The position numbers were made by a program, and so were the translations under genes. The notes under the pieces were generated by a model. That model was not told the origin of the DNA, did not search any database, and saw only the letters and a list, made by a program, of their open reading frames with translations. DNA of 64,000 nucleotides from Sporopachydermia quercuum. Its lineage: Eukaryota > Ascomycota > Sporopachydermiomycetes > Sporopachydermiales > Sporopachydermiaceae. Of this stretch, positions 10,078 through 19,838 are shown in pieces; positions within the stretch are counted from its first letter, which is position 1, and every line of letters starts with the position of its first letter. The stretch spans positions 1,341,148 through 1,405,147 of the forward strand of contig BCGN01000003.1 in the NCBI GenBank assembly GCA_001599295.1, given 5' to 3'.

Positions 10078-10404
10078 ATGAACGTACCCTTGTCACTCCG
10101 CTCCGTCTTCCACTCGAGAGAATCAAGTTTCCTATCAATCACTGCAACTATCTGTGTTGAGATATTGTTCTTGTATCCTATTATCTATGTTATCTTCATC
10201 CGTTCTCCCTTTAAAAAACGAAATGTGAAGATAACAACTACTATTCAACGTAGTACGGTCGATATCGGAGATAGGAAGTTTAGGAGCATCAAAGTGCGAA
10301 TTTCTGTAGAGGAACTCTTTAGAAACGAAGGAAAAACAGACCCTTTGATATTCTGGAACATTTTAGGACGTGACATTACTAAAGGGTCTACAAACATGAT
10401 ATAG
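10078..10404 (+). CDS. Doubtful 108-aa ORF
   Basis: An ATG-started frame in the bZIP-MSH6 spacer. Its second half (KFRSIKVRISVEELFRNEGK) has protein-like composition, and its first half has one hydrophobic stretch. I recognise no family, and it sits in a region expected to be promoter. Conservation in a relative would be needed to believe it. Confidence 0.15.
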   Translation: MNVPLSLRSVFHSRESSFLSITATICVEILFLYPIIYVIFIRSPFKKRNVKITTTIQRSTVDIGDRKFRSIKVRISVEELFRNEGKTDPLIFWNILGRDITKGSTNMI

Positions 10405-10649
10405 CAGAGGTTAGCTGTCCAAAAATAGATACCTTAGAAGTTGTTGAGATGAGGCTTAGCTTAATCAGTAGGTAAAAAACAGCAAAGTAGGGATTAAGTT
10501 CCCCCATTATCAGACCCTTATTCGTCATCTAAGAACCTTTTCTTTAGGAAATTGGGCCAGGGTTGTTTTCTGATTATATAATACTAAATGTATTTTTGAA
10601 CAATGAACAAATACTTATTTGATTATGTTATCAGGGAAACTCATCTTTG

Positions 10650-10672
10650 ACGCGTTAGTTAGAATTAACGCG
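10650..10672. promoter_or_regulatory. MCB-type element upstream of MSH6
   Basis: A perfect ACGCGT at 10650-10655 is part of an inverted repeat, CGCGTTA (10651-10657) and TAACGCG (10666-10672) with an 8-base spacer, 311-333 bases upstream of the MSH6 start. ACGCGT is the MBF (Mbp1-Swi6) site, and mismatch-repair and replication genes are classic G1/S targets in budding yeasts, so cell-cycle control of MSH6 is a fair inference. Confidence 0.6.
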
Positions 10673-10982
10673 ACTAAACTGTACGTGATTGTGTTAGGGA
10701 GGGAATGTTTGTTTCTACTACTTGCAGGCCTTTCTTTTATTGAGAACAAGTTATTATTGTGTATCAGTCTGATAATCAAACATGTTCACTCTTATGGCAT
10801 TTATTACTAAATGACTTCATCCTAATGCTGGTGATTTTTTTGTTACTGATTTAACCATCCATTGAACGATAGATAGGTCATTAATTGCCAACCATTATCT
10901 CAATCAATTGATTGCTTACAATAGACCATAGAACCCTAGATAATTAACAAGCAGCCTACTTATGAACTCATACTAATCTAAA

Positions 10983-13900
10983 ATGACTTCAACATTCAAA
11001 CAACCGTTGACTCCAGCAATGACACCATCTTCAAAGAGAGCTTCTGAAGAAGGTAGTGAGAATACTACACCTACAGGTAGCAACAGTACTGGAACTAAGG
11101 GTAGAAGAAACGGATTACCGAGAAAGAACACCGATAAGTTAAAACAACAATCGTTATTATCTTTCTTTTCCAAAGTAACTCCTATTTCACCAAAGAACAA
11201 TTCTGATGATCTTATAAAATCCAAGAAAACTCAGAAACAGTCCGAAGAACCAAAACCTGTACTTGGGCCCGAAGCGGAACCTGAACCAAAATCTGATTCC
11301 ACACCAGCAATTGGCAAATCAAACATTGATTCTAGCGAATTGCCTACGGATCCATTTGAAGTCATAACACGTTCTGATGCATCATCGTCTTCTCCCGTTC
11401 GTGATTCAAGTCCAACTGCCGGAAGACGAGCAAGAAGACGCGTTAACTATAACGAATCTAGTGATGAGGAAATCGAGACAGATACAAAGAAGATTATAGC
11501 AAATAAGAAGAGACGTAAGATAGTTGATTCTGACGATGAAGATGAATTCAAGCCTGAAGATGAAGATAATGAAGAGAACGACTCCGATGTTTCGATAGTT
11601 GATTCTGATATTGAATTGGATCTAAACGCTGTTGACGAGGACTCTGAGCAAGACAACGATGTTGTAGTTAAGAAGCGAAAGAGTGATAGCAAGCCTTCAA
11701 AACTACTATCAAACACACATCCAAGCAAATCCCCTAATAAATTATCCTCTTTTGCATCATCATCATTAACATCAACAACATCGGCGTCAGCAGCATTAGC
11801 GGCAGCAAATAGATCAAAATCAACTAAACAAGTCAAACAGACCAAGTTTGGATCAACTCCAAAAAAGCCAGGCCAACCGTCATCATTTGAAGAACAAAAC
11901 TCCGAAAGATACCAATGGCTATTAAACCTTAGAGATGCTGATAAGAACCCAATTGATGAACCCAATTATGACCCAAGAACTCTTTATATTCCACCGCAGG
12001 CCTGGAAATCATTCACTCCATTTGAAAAACAGTACTGGGAAGTTAAGAGCAAAATGTTTGACACGGTTGTATTCTTCAAGAAAGGTAAGTTCTATGAATT
12101 ATATGAAAATGATGCAGAAATTGCTCATAATCAATTTGATCTAAAACTTGCCGGTGGTGGCAGAGCCAATATGAGATTAGCCGGCGTACCAGAAATGTCG
12201 TTTGATTTCTGGGCTGCTAGTTTTATTGCTAAAGGCTATAAAGTAGCCAAAGTAGATCAAATGGAATCCGCTTTAGCAAAGGAAATGAGGGAAAATGGAG
12301 ATAAAAGTCGTGGTAAAGAAGATAAAGTTGTCAGAAGAGAATTACAGTGTATCCTTACTGCTGGTACTCTTACTGACGCTGGTATGCTCACTGATGACAT
12401 GTCTACTTATTGCATGGCTATTAAAGAATCTATTGCGACCAGCGATAGTTCTATTGGTGTATCTTTTGTTGATACTGCAACAGGTCAGTTTTTTCTTTCG
12501 GAATTCAACGATGATAATGATTTAACCAGGTTTGAAACATTAATTGCTCAAACTAGGCCTAGAGAATTAATTGTTGAGAAAGGCAACTTATCATCAAAAG
12601 CTAGTAAAATACTAAAAATGAATACGTCTTCGCAGACATTATGGAATAATATGAATTCTGGTACCGAATTCTGGGATGCTTCAACAACTCGACGAGAAAT
12701 TAAAGCTGGTGATTATTTCAATAATAGCAGTGAAATGCCCACACCTTTAAAACAGCTGATTGATGATAACAATAGCTCAAACAAACCTTCACTTTCAGCA
12801 TTTGGTGCTTTGTTGTTCTATTTACGCAGCTTGAAGCTGGATAAATCGTTACTTCCTATTGGCAACTTCCAGGTATACGATCCCATCAAACCAGCAGAAA
12901 CTCTTATTTTAGACGGCCAGTCTTTGCAGAATTTGGAAATCTTTGTCAATTCTGACGATGGAACTGACACCGGTACTTTATTCAAGCTTGTTAATAGATG
13001 TATCACACCTTTTGGTAAACGATTATTAAAACAATGGGTAAGCCATCCATTAGCTAAGCTCCAGTCTTTAATCAAGCGTCAAAATGCGGTGGAGTCCTTT
13101 ATCAATGACAGTAGATTTTTATCTGAAGTTGAAGCAGGACTATCTAATCTACCTGATTTGGAACGTCTTCTAGCAAGAGCTCATTCCGGGAGAATCTCGG
13201 TAAAAGATTTCCTACTGTTAATCAATGGTTTAGAAAGTGCCGAAAAGCTCTTAGAAACGTTAAAATCCTCTGAAGATCTCGAAATTGAAGAGACGGTGAA
13301 TTCTATTCCATCAATGTTCCAAGATCAACTAGAAGTATGGTCAAATTCCTTTGATAAAGCTGAAGCTCTTGAAGGTTCATTGGTTCCTGAGCCAGGAGTT
13401 GAACCAGCATTAGATAATGCTCGAGAGGAAATCGAAAGTATAGAAAAGAAGCTTCGCAAGGAAATATCAAACTATAGAAAGGTGCTTCGTTGTCAGGATA
13501 TTTGTTATAGAGATTCAGGTAAAGAGATCTATCTTATAGAAGTTCCAGTCCGCATTCAAGTACCATCAGCATGGCAACAAATGGGAGCAACAAGCAAAGT
13601 GAAGAGATTCTGGTCGCCAGAGGTAAGGAAACTGGCAAGGGAGCTTCTAGAAGCTCGTGAACGGTTGAAAGCTGAAGCTGATATTGTCCAAGGAAGATTT
13701 TTCAGTAAATTTGCTAGTGAATACAAAACTTGGATCACTGTTGCTAAAGCTATTGGCAAGATTGATTGTTTATGCAGTTTAGCTAACACCTCCTTGAGCT
13801 TGGGATCACCAGCAGTTCGACCGAACTTTATTCAAACACCGTCAACAGGTAGAGCGGAGATATCGTTCCAGTCGTTAAGACATCCTTGTTTTAATGCTGG

Positions 13901-14774
13901 AAGGCATGCAACTGATTTTATCCCTAACGATATTTCCCTTGGCGGAGAGTCACCACGAATGACATTACTTACAGGTGCTAATGCAGCCGGGAAATCAACA
14001 GTTTTAAGAATGACATGTATAGCGGTTATTCTGGCCCAGCTAGGCTGCTATGTTCCTTGTGACAAGGCTACTTTGACCCCTCTGGATGCAGTTATGACTC
14101 GTCTTGGAGCTAGTGATAACCTATTCACAGGCAAATCAACATTCCTGGTTGAACTGTCAGAAACAAAAAAGATAATCTCAACTGCCACCCCTCGGACTTT
14201 AGTTGTAATCGATGAGCTTGGAAGAGGTGGATCCTCTTCCGATGGATTTGCTGTAGCAGAATCAGTTTTCCATCATTTATCAACTCATGTGCAAACTATT
14301 GGCTTTTTCGCTACTCATTATGCTACATTATGGTCATCGTTTATACATCATCCTGAAATATGTGCTAAGAGAATGGCTATTATGGTGGATGAGGAAGCTC
14401 AAGAGCTGACATTCTTATATAAGCTAGAGCCAGGTGTTGCTCCAGGATCATTTGGTATGCATGTAGCCAGAATGTGTGGAGTTGATAAAGAGATTGTTGA
14501 TAATGCCAAGAACGCAGCTGAGAGTTTAGAACATACTTCCAAGATACGTAAAGTGTGGGAAATGACTAGTCAACAAGGTGATCATGTAGGATTAGGTATT
14601 CAGAGCGATACTAGTTGGTTAGCTAACAAAGGCAAGCATTATGGCCCTGTTGGCGGTGATGATGGTGATGGTGATAGAGTATATGATATATTTGAAGGAT
14701 TGGCAGTAAAGACCGAAGTTTCTAGGAAGGAGATGTTGAAATGCGTTTTAAAAATGGCCGAAGAGTTGGTTTGA
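10983..14774 (+). CDS. MSH6: Msh6, DNA mismatch repair MutS homologue
   Basis: A 1263-aa MutS-family ATPase, close to S. cerevisiae Msh6 (1242 aa). Msh6 pairs with Msh2 as MutSalpha and recognises base mismatches and small loops in nuclear DNA. The N terminus has a canonical PCNA-interacting box, QQSLLSFF (residues 55-62), then a long acidic and basic disordered tether (about 75-300). The mismatch-binding Phe-Tyr-Glu is at 370-372 (GKFYELYEND). The clamp and lever regions follow. The ATPase has Walker A GANAAGKST at about 998-1006 and Walker B VVIDELGRGGSS with the following signature and FFATHYATLW. All key residues are present. An MCB-type element lies upstream. The gene is intronless. The codon for Leu in the conserved VELSETKK (14154-14156) is CTG. 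Confidence 0.97.
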   Translation: MTSTFKQPLTPAMTPSSKRASEEGSENTTPTGSNSTGTKGRRNGLPRKNTDKLKQQSLLSFFSKVTPISPKNNSDDLIKSKKTQKQSEEPKPVLGPEAEPEPKSDSTPAIGKSNIDSSELPTDPFEVITRSDASSSSPVRDSSPTAGRRARRRVNYNESSDEEIETDTKKIIANKKRRKIVDSDDEDEFKPEDEDNEENDSDVSIVDSDIELDLNAVDEDSEQDNDVVVKKRKSDSKPSKLLSNTHPSKSPNKLSSFASSSLTSTTSASAALAAANRSKSTKQVKQTKFGSTPKKPGQPSSFEEQNSERYQWLLNLRDADKNPIDEPNYDPRTLYIPPQAWKSFTPFEKQYWEVKSKMFDTVVFFKKGKFYELYENDAEIAHNQFDLKLAGGGRANMRLAGVPEMSFDFWAASFIAKGYKVAKVDQMESALAKEMRENGDKSRGKEDKVVRRELQCILTAGTLTDAGMLTDDMSTYCMAIKESIATSDSSIGVSFVDTATGQFFLSEFNDDNDLTRFETLIAQTRPRELIVEKGNLSSKASKILKMNTSSQTLWNNMNSGTEFWDASTTRREIKAGDYFNNSSEMPTPLKQLIDDNNSSNKPSLSAFGALLFYLRSLKLDKSLLPIGNFQVYDPIKPAETLILDGQSLQNLEIFVNSDDGTDTGTLFKLVNRCITPFGKRLLKQWVSHPLAKLQSLIKRQNAVESFINDSRFLSEVEAGLSNLPDLERLLARAHSGRISVKDFLLLINGLESAEKLLETLKSSEDLEIEETVNSIPSMFQDQLEVWSNSFDKAEALEGSLVPEPGVEPALDNAREEIESIEKKLRKEISNYRKVLRCQDICYRDSGKEIYLIEVPVRIQVPSAWQQMGATSKVKRFWSPEVRKLARELLEARERLKAEADIVQGRFFSKFASEYKTWITVAKAIGKIDCLCSLANTSLSLGSPAVRPNFIQTPSTGRAEISFQSLRHPCFNAGRHATDFIPNDISLGGESPRMTLLTGANAAGKSTVLRMTCIAVILAQLGCYVPCDKATLTPLDAVMTRLGASDNLFTGKSTFLVELSETKKIISTATPRTLVVIDELGRGGSSSDGFAVAESVFHHLSTHVQTIGFFATHYATLWSSFIHHPEICAKRMAIMVDEEAQELTFLYKLEPGVAPGSFGMHVARMCGVDKEIVDNAKNAAESLEHTSKIRKVWEMTSQQGDHVGLGIQSDTSWLANKGKHYGPVGGDDGDGDRVYDIFEGLAVKTEVSRKEMLKCVLKMAEELV

Positions 14775-15396
14775 TTAGTTTTAGTTCTATGGAGGAAGGA
14801 TGAAATAGCAATGCTATCATCTTATCGAATATTTGATGCTTAAAGGCATGAATATGAATATATGAATATCATGTGTAGTTATGAGGATACTGACTTCTAT
14901 ATTTGTTTTATTTATTATAACAGTTATAAGCGTGTATTGTAGTAGCTTTGTTAGCGCTGCTGAGACGTGCTTGGTTATGCTTGATTATGTTTGAATTAAT
15001 AAAACAAGTACTAAGGTGTGAATGTGAGAAATAAAGTAAATAAACATGAACTAGAGCATATATATTACATAGATCCATATATTTGAGAGATCCGTCTTTA
15101 TCGTTATATTATTACTTTATTACATTATTGAAAAGAATAGTAGATTAGTTGCATATTTTAATCATGGCAATCCTTATTCTAATTCTCTATCCTCACAGTT
15201 AATAGTAGAACCCTTGGGGCTCTTGTTATAATATATACATTTATCAACCAATAATTATCATATACATTACATTACAAAAAATACCTTTTCTTTTATACTT
15301 CCGTAAACCATTTCATTAATTTCATAATATAATACATTTTCTTTTCCCGCAGTTGTTTTCTCTTCTAATATCAATTCCTAGCAAATAAGCCACATG
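14775..15396. other. Convergent intergenic region, MSH6 and KDM4-like 3' ends
   Basis: AT-rich 3' flank shared by two convergent genes. TATATGAATAT-type sequences at about 14850-14870 and 15058-15065 are plausible polyadenylation efficiency elements. I see no gene or repeat. Confidence 0.5.
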
Positions 15397-18300
15397 CTAG
15401 TCGCTGTTTTCAACAGTTCGTTTGCTCTCAATCCAATTCAAATCATTACGGGCAAAATTCATATTCAAGTTCATATTTACGACAGCTACTGAATTCTCAA
15501 TTCCATTATCATTAGCATTGCCATTCAAATGCATCTTATTGCAGTCTTTTTCTAGCTGTTTTTCTATATTCTTCCTCTCTTCTCTTTTCTTCCTAGCATC
15601 ACGTCTTCTACACTTCACTTCATACATTGGATCATTTGGTATACTCAAGTCAATTCTCCCGTCTGAATAGTAGGCAATGCTTTCAGAAGATTCAATAGGA
15701 CAATAGAACCACCATTTTGACATTGATTCAAACTTATAGAGTTCCTTCAATTCATTAATCTTCGTTGATGATAATGAATCAACCGACACATCAGGTTCAT
15801 TCAAGTTATAATGTTCGGAAACGAACATCTCATGAATCCACGTTGATAGAGTATCAGGATCGCACTGGATATTGACAGGTAGTTTGTTAAGATAGTCAGT
15901 GTATAGGATTTCATAGAATGATTTGTTGATCGTAGGATCTTTTGAAAATCTTGCCTTGAATAAAGGATCATATTTTGGCTTAGATTCAGTGATAACAAAC
16001 GGATCCTTAGGTATGTTGGCGATTAAATCATTGTTATTGCTCCTGGAAGAGGTAGAATCTGTAGAATCTTCACTTCCGTTCATTCTATTATATTCAATAG
16101 AATTCTTCTTACTGTTGTTCTTGGGAGTCCTTTTGCTATCCTTCTTTCCCTTTTCACTTATACTTCTTGTTCCATATAACCATTCTTCTGGTGGAGTGAT
16201 CAAATGATGGTAATCGATTACTTTTGATCCTTTAATACCCAAGCCAGTTTTACAAGGAACAATTTCGACTACTACTTTCTTTTCATTTGGTTTATTTTCA
16301 GTAACAATAGCATAAGGAACCCATTTGCCCTTGAAAGCTAGTTGAGGAGCATTTAATGGTGTCGTACTGGTGTTGTTATTTGTAGAGCTAGCAGTATTAC
16401 CATCATTATGATTAATATCACCTGTGGAGTCAGTATTGCTAGTGCTTCCACTGATGTCAGCATTCGATGAGTCTTTCTTATTAATATCTTCAATTAATTG
16501 AACCAAATCACCATTGGATAGATTGGAAGCCCATTTATAACAATAACTGAGAGAATCACTTTTGTTGAATTGCTTTCTTCTATGATATCTGCATAATGTC
16601 TTCTTATGTGGAAGGACTGCAGGGTTTTTGCTATCTGTTGCATGAAATGTAGTGTTGATGGGTTCGTTATTATTACTATCAACTATTGAAACATTCTCAT
16701 ATTTAATAATATTACTAGTTGTACCAATAGATGCCGGCTTGATATTGTCATTATTATTTATGTCGATATTGTTCACAATGCCTTTGTATGTCTCCACAAC
16801 ATGATTCAGATCAGCAGTACCATTAGAATGCTCACCAATAATATTCTCTATCGGTGTATCAATAGTAGCATTATCATTAGCATCAGCATTGGCAGCAGCG
16901 ACAACATCATCCTTATCCTTATCATCAACTGCAACAATATCCTTGTCAGCAACAGCAGCAGTGTCTTTATCAACCTCATTTTCATTATCAACATCAAGCT
17001 CCGTACAATTTTCTACACTATCCTCTTCCTTAATTTCCATCCCATTGTTCAGACAGTCTAATAAAACACCGCCAGGTAAAGCACATACTCCATGATACCC
17101 TCTTGAACAACCATCAGCAAGACAATATGTCATCAGACCTTTCGTTGAACCGCATATCAAACATTTATACTTATTATTCCTTTCCAGAAATGCAGTTTCA
17201 ACCCCAAATGCTTTCTCGCTTCTTTTATCGCGCTTTATAGTTAAATTTCCAGCCGCTGACGCACATATCCAATGGGCTCTTCCATTATTATCATCAGTTC
17301 TTATTAACCGCAGGTATTTATTAGATAATAACTTTTTGGGTAGTCTATTAGGACATAAAATACACTGAGGTTTTACCTTCCGACGTTTAGTTTCCTGCTG
17401 TTTTTCTGCCTCATTCATAGCTCTTTTCTTATCTCCCGACGTTGAAACCATATTAGTACTAGTACCTGTACTATTACAATTATTAGCAGTTGATTTAGAA
17501 ACACCTGTGGATATACTCGTTGAATCATCAGAATCATCTAATAAATCAGATAAGGATCCAAGATTCTTATCAGAATCTGAACCACCTAATACATCATCAC
17601 CATACTGCAGCCTAAGAATCTCATCCATATTGATAGCTACAGCGTCAGATATACAGCCACATTTGCCAGCAGCTTTACCATAAGGAATCCATTCTTCTAA
17701 TGCAAAATTTACAGATTCTGCACAATTATAACCAAAATTGAATCCTGCATGATAACCATAAGGATACGTAATAACAAATTCGTTCTGATAATGCACAAGC
17801 TTGTTCACTTTGATGTTATACCTTTGCTCCAGTACAGTTGGAGATACTAAGAATGTTTTATGACGTAGAAACTCTTTACACCTTTTATATTCTTCTGGCC
17901 AAATTTCCTTCATAACGTTAAAAAACCGGTCTTTGCTTTGTTGGGAGATCGAGTACCATTGTTTCGGTGCTCCAAAATGTATGTAATTGATACTGTATAA
18001 ATCCATATCTTCTAAATGCCACGAGAAAGTACTTTTCCACAAGCCAGCGTATAAATAAGCATCATTAACACCAGGAACTTTGACAGCCATGTTATTTAGT
18101 ATGTTATCAAGATTAGCAACGTTCCAAGTAGTGGTACGTGAATCAAACAATGATCCTAATACATCGGCACCATATAAAGGTGAATTATACGAAAGAGATC
18201 TCCAATAATCTCTTTCAAGTTCTTGACATCGTTCTTGTGTGAATTCAGAATCGTCAAATGTATAGTCAAAACCTGAAAACAGATCGTTCTCAATACCTTT

Positions 18301-18813
18301 ATTTGACTGATCTTTGCCTAATCGTTTTCGTTTTCTTTTAGTTGCTTTGTGAAGCCTTTTCTCTCCTCTTCTTGCCGGTGGTTGGTGTTCTGATGTTTCA
18401 GACATCGCTTTCCATTCAGGTAACGTATAAGAACGCTTCTTTTCAATGTTCTGTTGTCTATAGATACCACCAGAACCAATGATGTGTTGAACGATTGGGT
18501 TTTTTATTTTGATATTCCTGATATTTTCATCCAAGCGTGGAAGTGAAGAGACCCATTCTTTTGGGGGTATTACTTTCACAATACCGGATTTCATGCCAAA
18601 AGGATTGATAGCTGTGACATAGGCATTAAAATCTTTGAATTCTTCCATTGTCGGTGTAAAAACAGGAATATAAGTATCTCCATAGTAGTAAGCTGGCTCT
18701 ATTGTACATTTTGATGATGATGATGATGCTGATGGAGAAGGACTACTCGCTGCATCAGTATTGACAGTGCTAGACCCAGCACCCGATTCCTGGACTTCTG
18801 TTTCAATGGTCAT
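15397..18813 (-). CDS. KDM4-type JmjC histone demethylase with JmjN and a split extended PHD finger (Rph1/Gis1 relative)
   Basis: A 1138-aa nuclear Fe(II)/2-oxoglutarate demethylase of the KDM4/JMJD2 family; relatives remove methyl groups from H3K9 and H3K36. JmjN is at about 48-90 (YIPVFTPTMEEFKDF). JmjC has the iron ligands H266, E268 (STFSWHLEDMD) and H355 (GYHAGFNFGYN), and the KDM4 zinc site C312-x5-H318 plus C385-G-C387, so it looks active. An extended PHD follows: C484/C487, H514/C517, C551/C554, C564/C569, H574/C577, with the final C741-x2-H744 (LCRYHRRK) after an acidic insertion of about 150 residues. I see no C2H2 fingers like those of S. cerevisiae Rph1 and Gis1, so the architecture is closer to the ancestral KDM4. 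The C-terminal 350 residues are unassigned, with Asn/Ser-rich linkers. Confidence 0.9.
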   Translation of the reverse strand: MTIETEVQESGAGSSTVNTDAASSPSPSASSSSSKCTIEPAYYYGDTYIPVFTPTMEEFKDFNAYVTAINPFGMKSGIVKVIPPKEWVSSLPRLDENIRNIKIKNPIVQHIIGSGGIYRQQNIEKKRSYTLPEWKAMSETSEHQPPARRGEKRLHKATKRKRKRLGKDQSNKGIENDLFSGFDYTFDDSEFTQERCQELERDYWRSLSYNSPLYGADVLGSLFDSRTTTWNVANLDNILNNMAVKVPGVNDAYLYAGLWKSTFSWHLEDMDLYSINYIHFGAPKQWYSISQQSKDRFFNVMKEIWPEEYKRCKEFLRHKTFLVSPTVLEQRYNIKVNKLVHYQNEFVITYPYGYHAGFNFGYNCAESVNFALEEWIPYGKAAGKCGCISDAVAINMDEILRLQYGDDVLGGSDSDKNLGSLSDLLDDSDDSTSISTGVSKSTANNCNSTGTSTNMVSTSGDKKRAMNEAEKQQETKRRKVKPQCILCPNRLPKKLLSNKYLRLIRTDDNNGRAHWICASAAGNLTIKRDKRSEKAFGVETAFLERNNKYKCLICGSTKGLMTYCLADGCSRGYHGVCALPGGVLLDCLNNGMEIKEEDSVENCTELDVDNENEVDKDTAAVADKDIVAVDDKDKDDVVAAANADANDNATIDTPIENIIGEHSNGTADLNHVVETYKGIVNNIDINNNDNIKPASIGTTSNIIKYENVSIVDSNNNEPINTTFHATDSKNPAVLPHKKTLCRYHRRKQFNKSDSLSYCYKWASNLSNGDLVQLIEDINKKDSSNADISGSTSNTDSTGDINHNDGNTASSTNNNTSTTPLNAPQLAFKGKWVPYAIVTENKPNEKKVVVEIVPCKTGLGIKGSKVIDYHHLITPPEEWLYGTRSISEKGKKDSKRTPKNNSKKNSIEYNRMNGSEDSTDSTSSRSNNNDLIANIPKDPFVITESKPKYDPLFKARFSKDPTINKSFYEILYTDYLNKLPVNIQCDPDTLSTWIHEMFVSEHYNLNEPDVSVDSLSSTKINELKELYKFESMSKWWFYCPIESSESIAYYSDGRIDLSIPNDPMYEVKCRRRDARKKREERKNIEKQLEKDCNKMHLNGNANDNGIENSVAVVNMNLNMNFARNDLNWIESKRTVENSD

Positions 18814-19838
18814 TGTTTACCAAGCGAACACAAGAAAATCAAGCTAGAAGCGATGAAAAGTCGACAATGATTATAGCCTGCAGACAGTTGGGCCTTTGAC
18901 TTAATTATAAGTGATGAAATTGCAGATACAAGACAGTTGTTATTATCTCTATAGTTAGATATAGCTCACGAAATCAATTGCTGCCTTGCTGAGCCAAAAC
19001 CGAATACTCAATAGCAGAATCTATCAAGGAATCAAGATAGTTCTAACTACAGAAGACTTAGCAGTTGATTCAAACTTTGACTAAGTAGCTGTCTTTACAA
19101 TCTACCTTCCAATCTTCTGAGTTATTATATGACTAAATAAAGTATAAAAAAAAGCCTGCTACTAATTGACCGTAAAATAAATAGCATAGCAGTTCACTAT
19201 AGAACATATAATAAAATGATACGATATGATTATGTGGTAGTGACAGGTACGGTTGTTCCATTGTTAGAGGGAGAAGTGTGAAGATGACAATGAAAATGTA
19301 AATGTGAAAGAAAGGACGATGAGATAATATCATGTCATGTCATGTTAGGAAGATAATGACAAGTGTGTCAGGAGAATGTCATGGATGACATTAGGGGAGT
19401 AGAAATTACTAGATTATATGAACATTTAAAGAAAGGGTGAAATTGGTGGTTTGAATGAATACATATTACATAATCATAAATTAAATGTATTAACTATAGT
19501 ACAGTTCGGTGATAGTATGTAATGGATTAAGAGAAAGAACAGATAAAGAGGTGCAAGGGTGAGCCAGTGATGAATTCTTGGTGTGAGAATAAAGTGAAGT
19601 AATAGTTGATGGTTCAACCAGTTTCGTTGAATGATATGATGCCAACATGCCAACAGGAAAGAGATGCGTTCATTAAGTCGTTAATTCAGATAGATCAATT
19701 ATTGATTAGAGCAAGGTTCTGGACTAAACTCAAAGCGAAAACTGGATAAGCCGTCCTTAAGGGATAGCACGTTGGACTCTTTTAGTATGAAATGAGAGCT
19801 AATAACATCACGAGTTTCCAGCTCATTAGTACACAGTA
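18814..19838. other. Intergenic region upstream of the KDM4-like gene
   Basis: This holds the KDM4-like promoter and the 3' flank of the ZZ-like gene. A short CATGT-type tandem repeat lies at about 19330-19345. I see no gene, tRNA or strong motif. Confidence 0.5.

Larger units (their letters stand above)
9962..10982. other. Divergent promoter region, bZIP gene (-) and MSH6 (+)
   Basis: About 1 kb of upstream DNA holding the MCB-type inverted repeat at 10650-10672. A 108-codon frame at 10078-10404 is listed separately as doubtful. A 63-codon frame at 10619-10810 overlaps the MCB element and is probably chance. I see no RNA gene. Confidence 0.5.
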
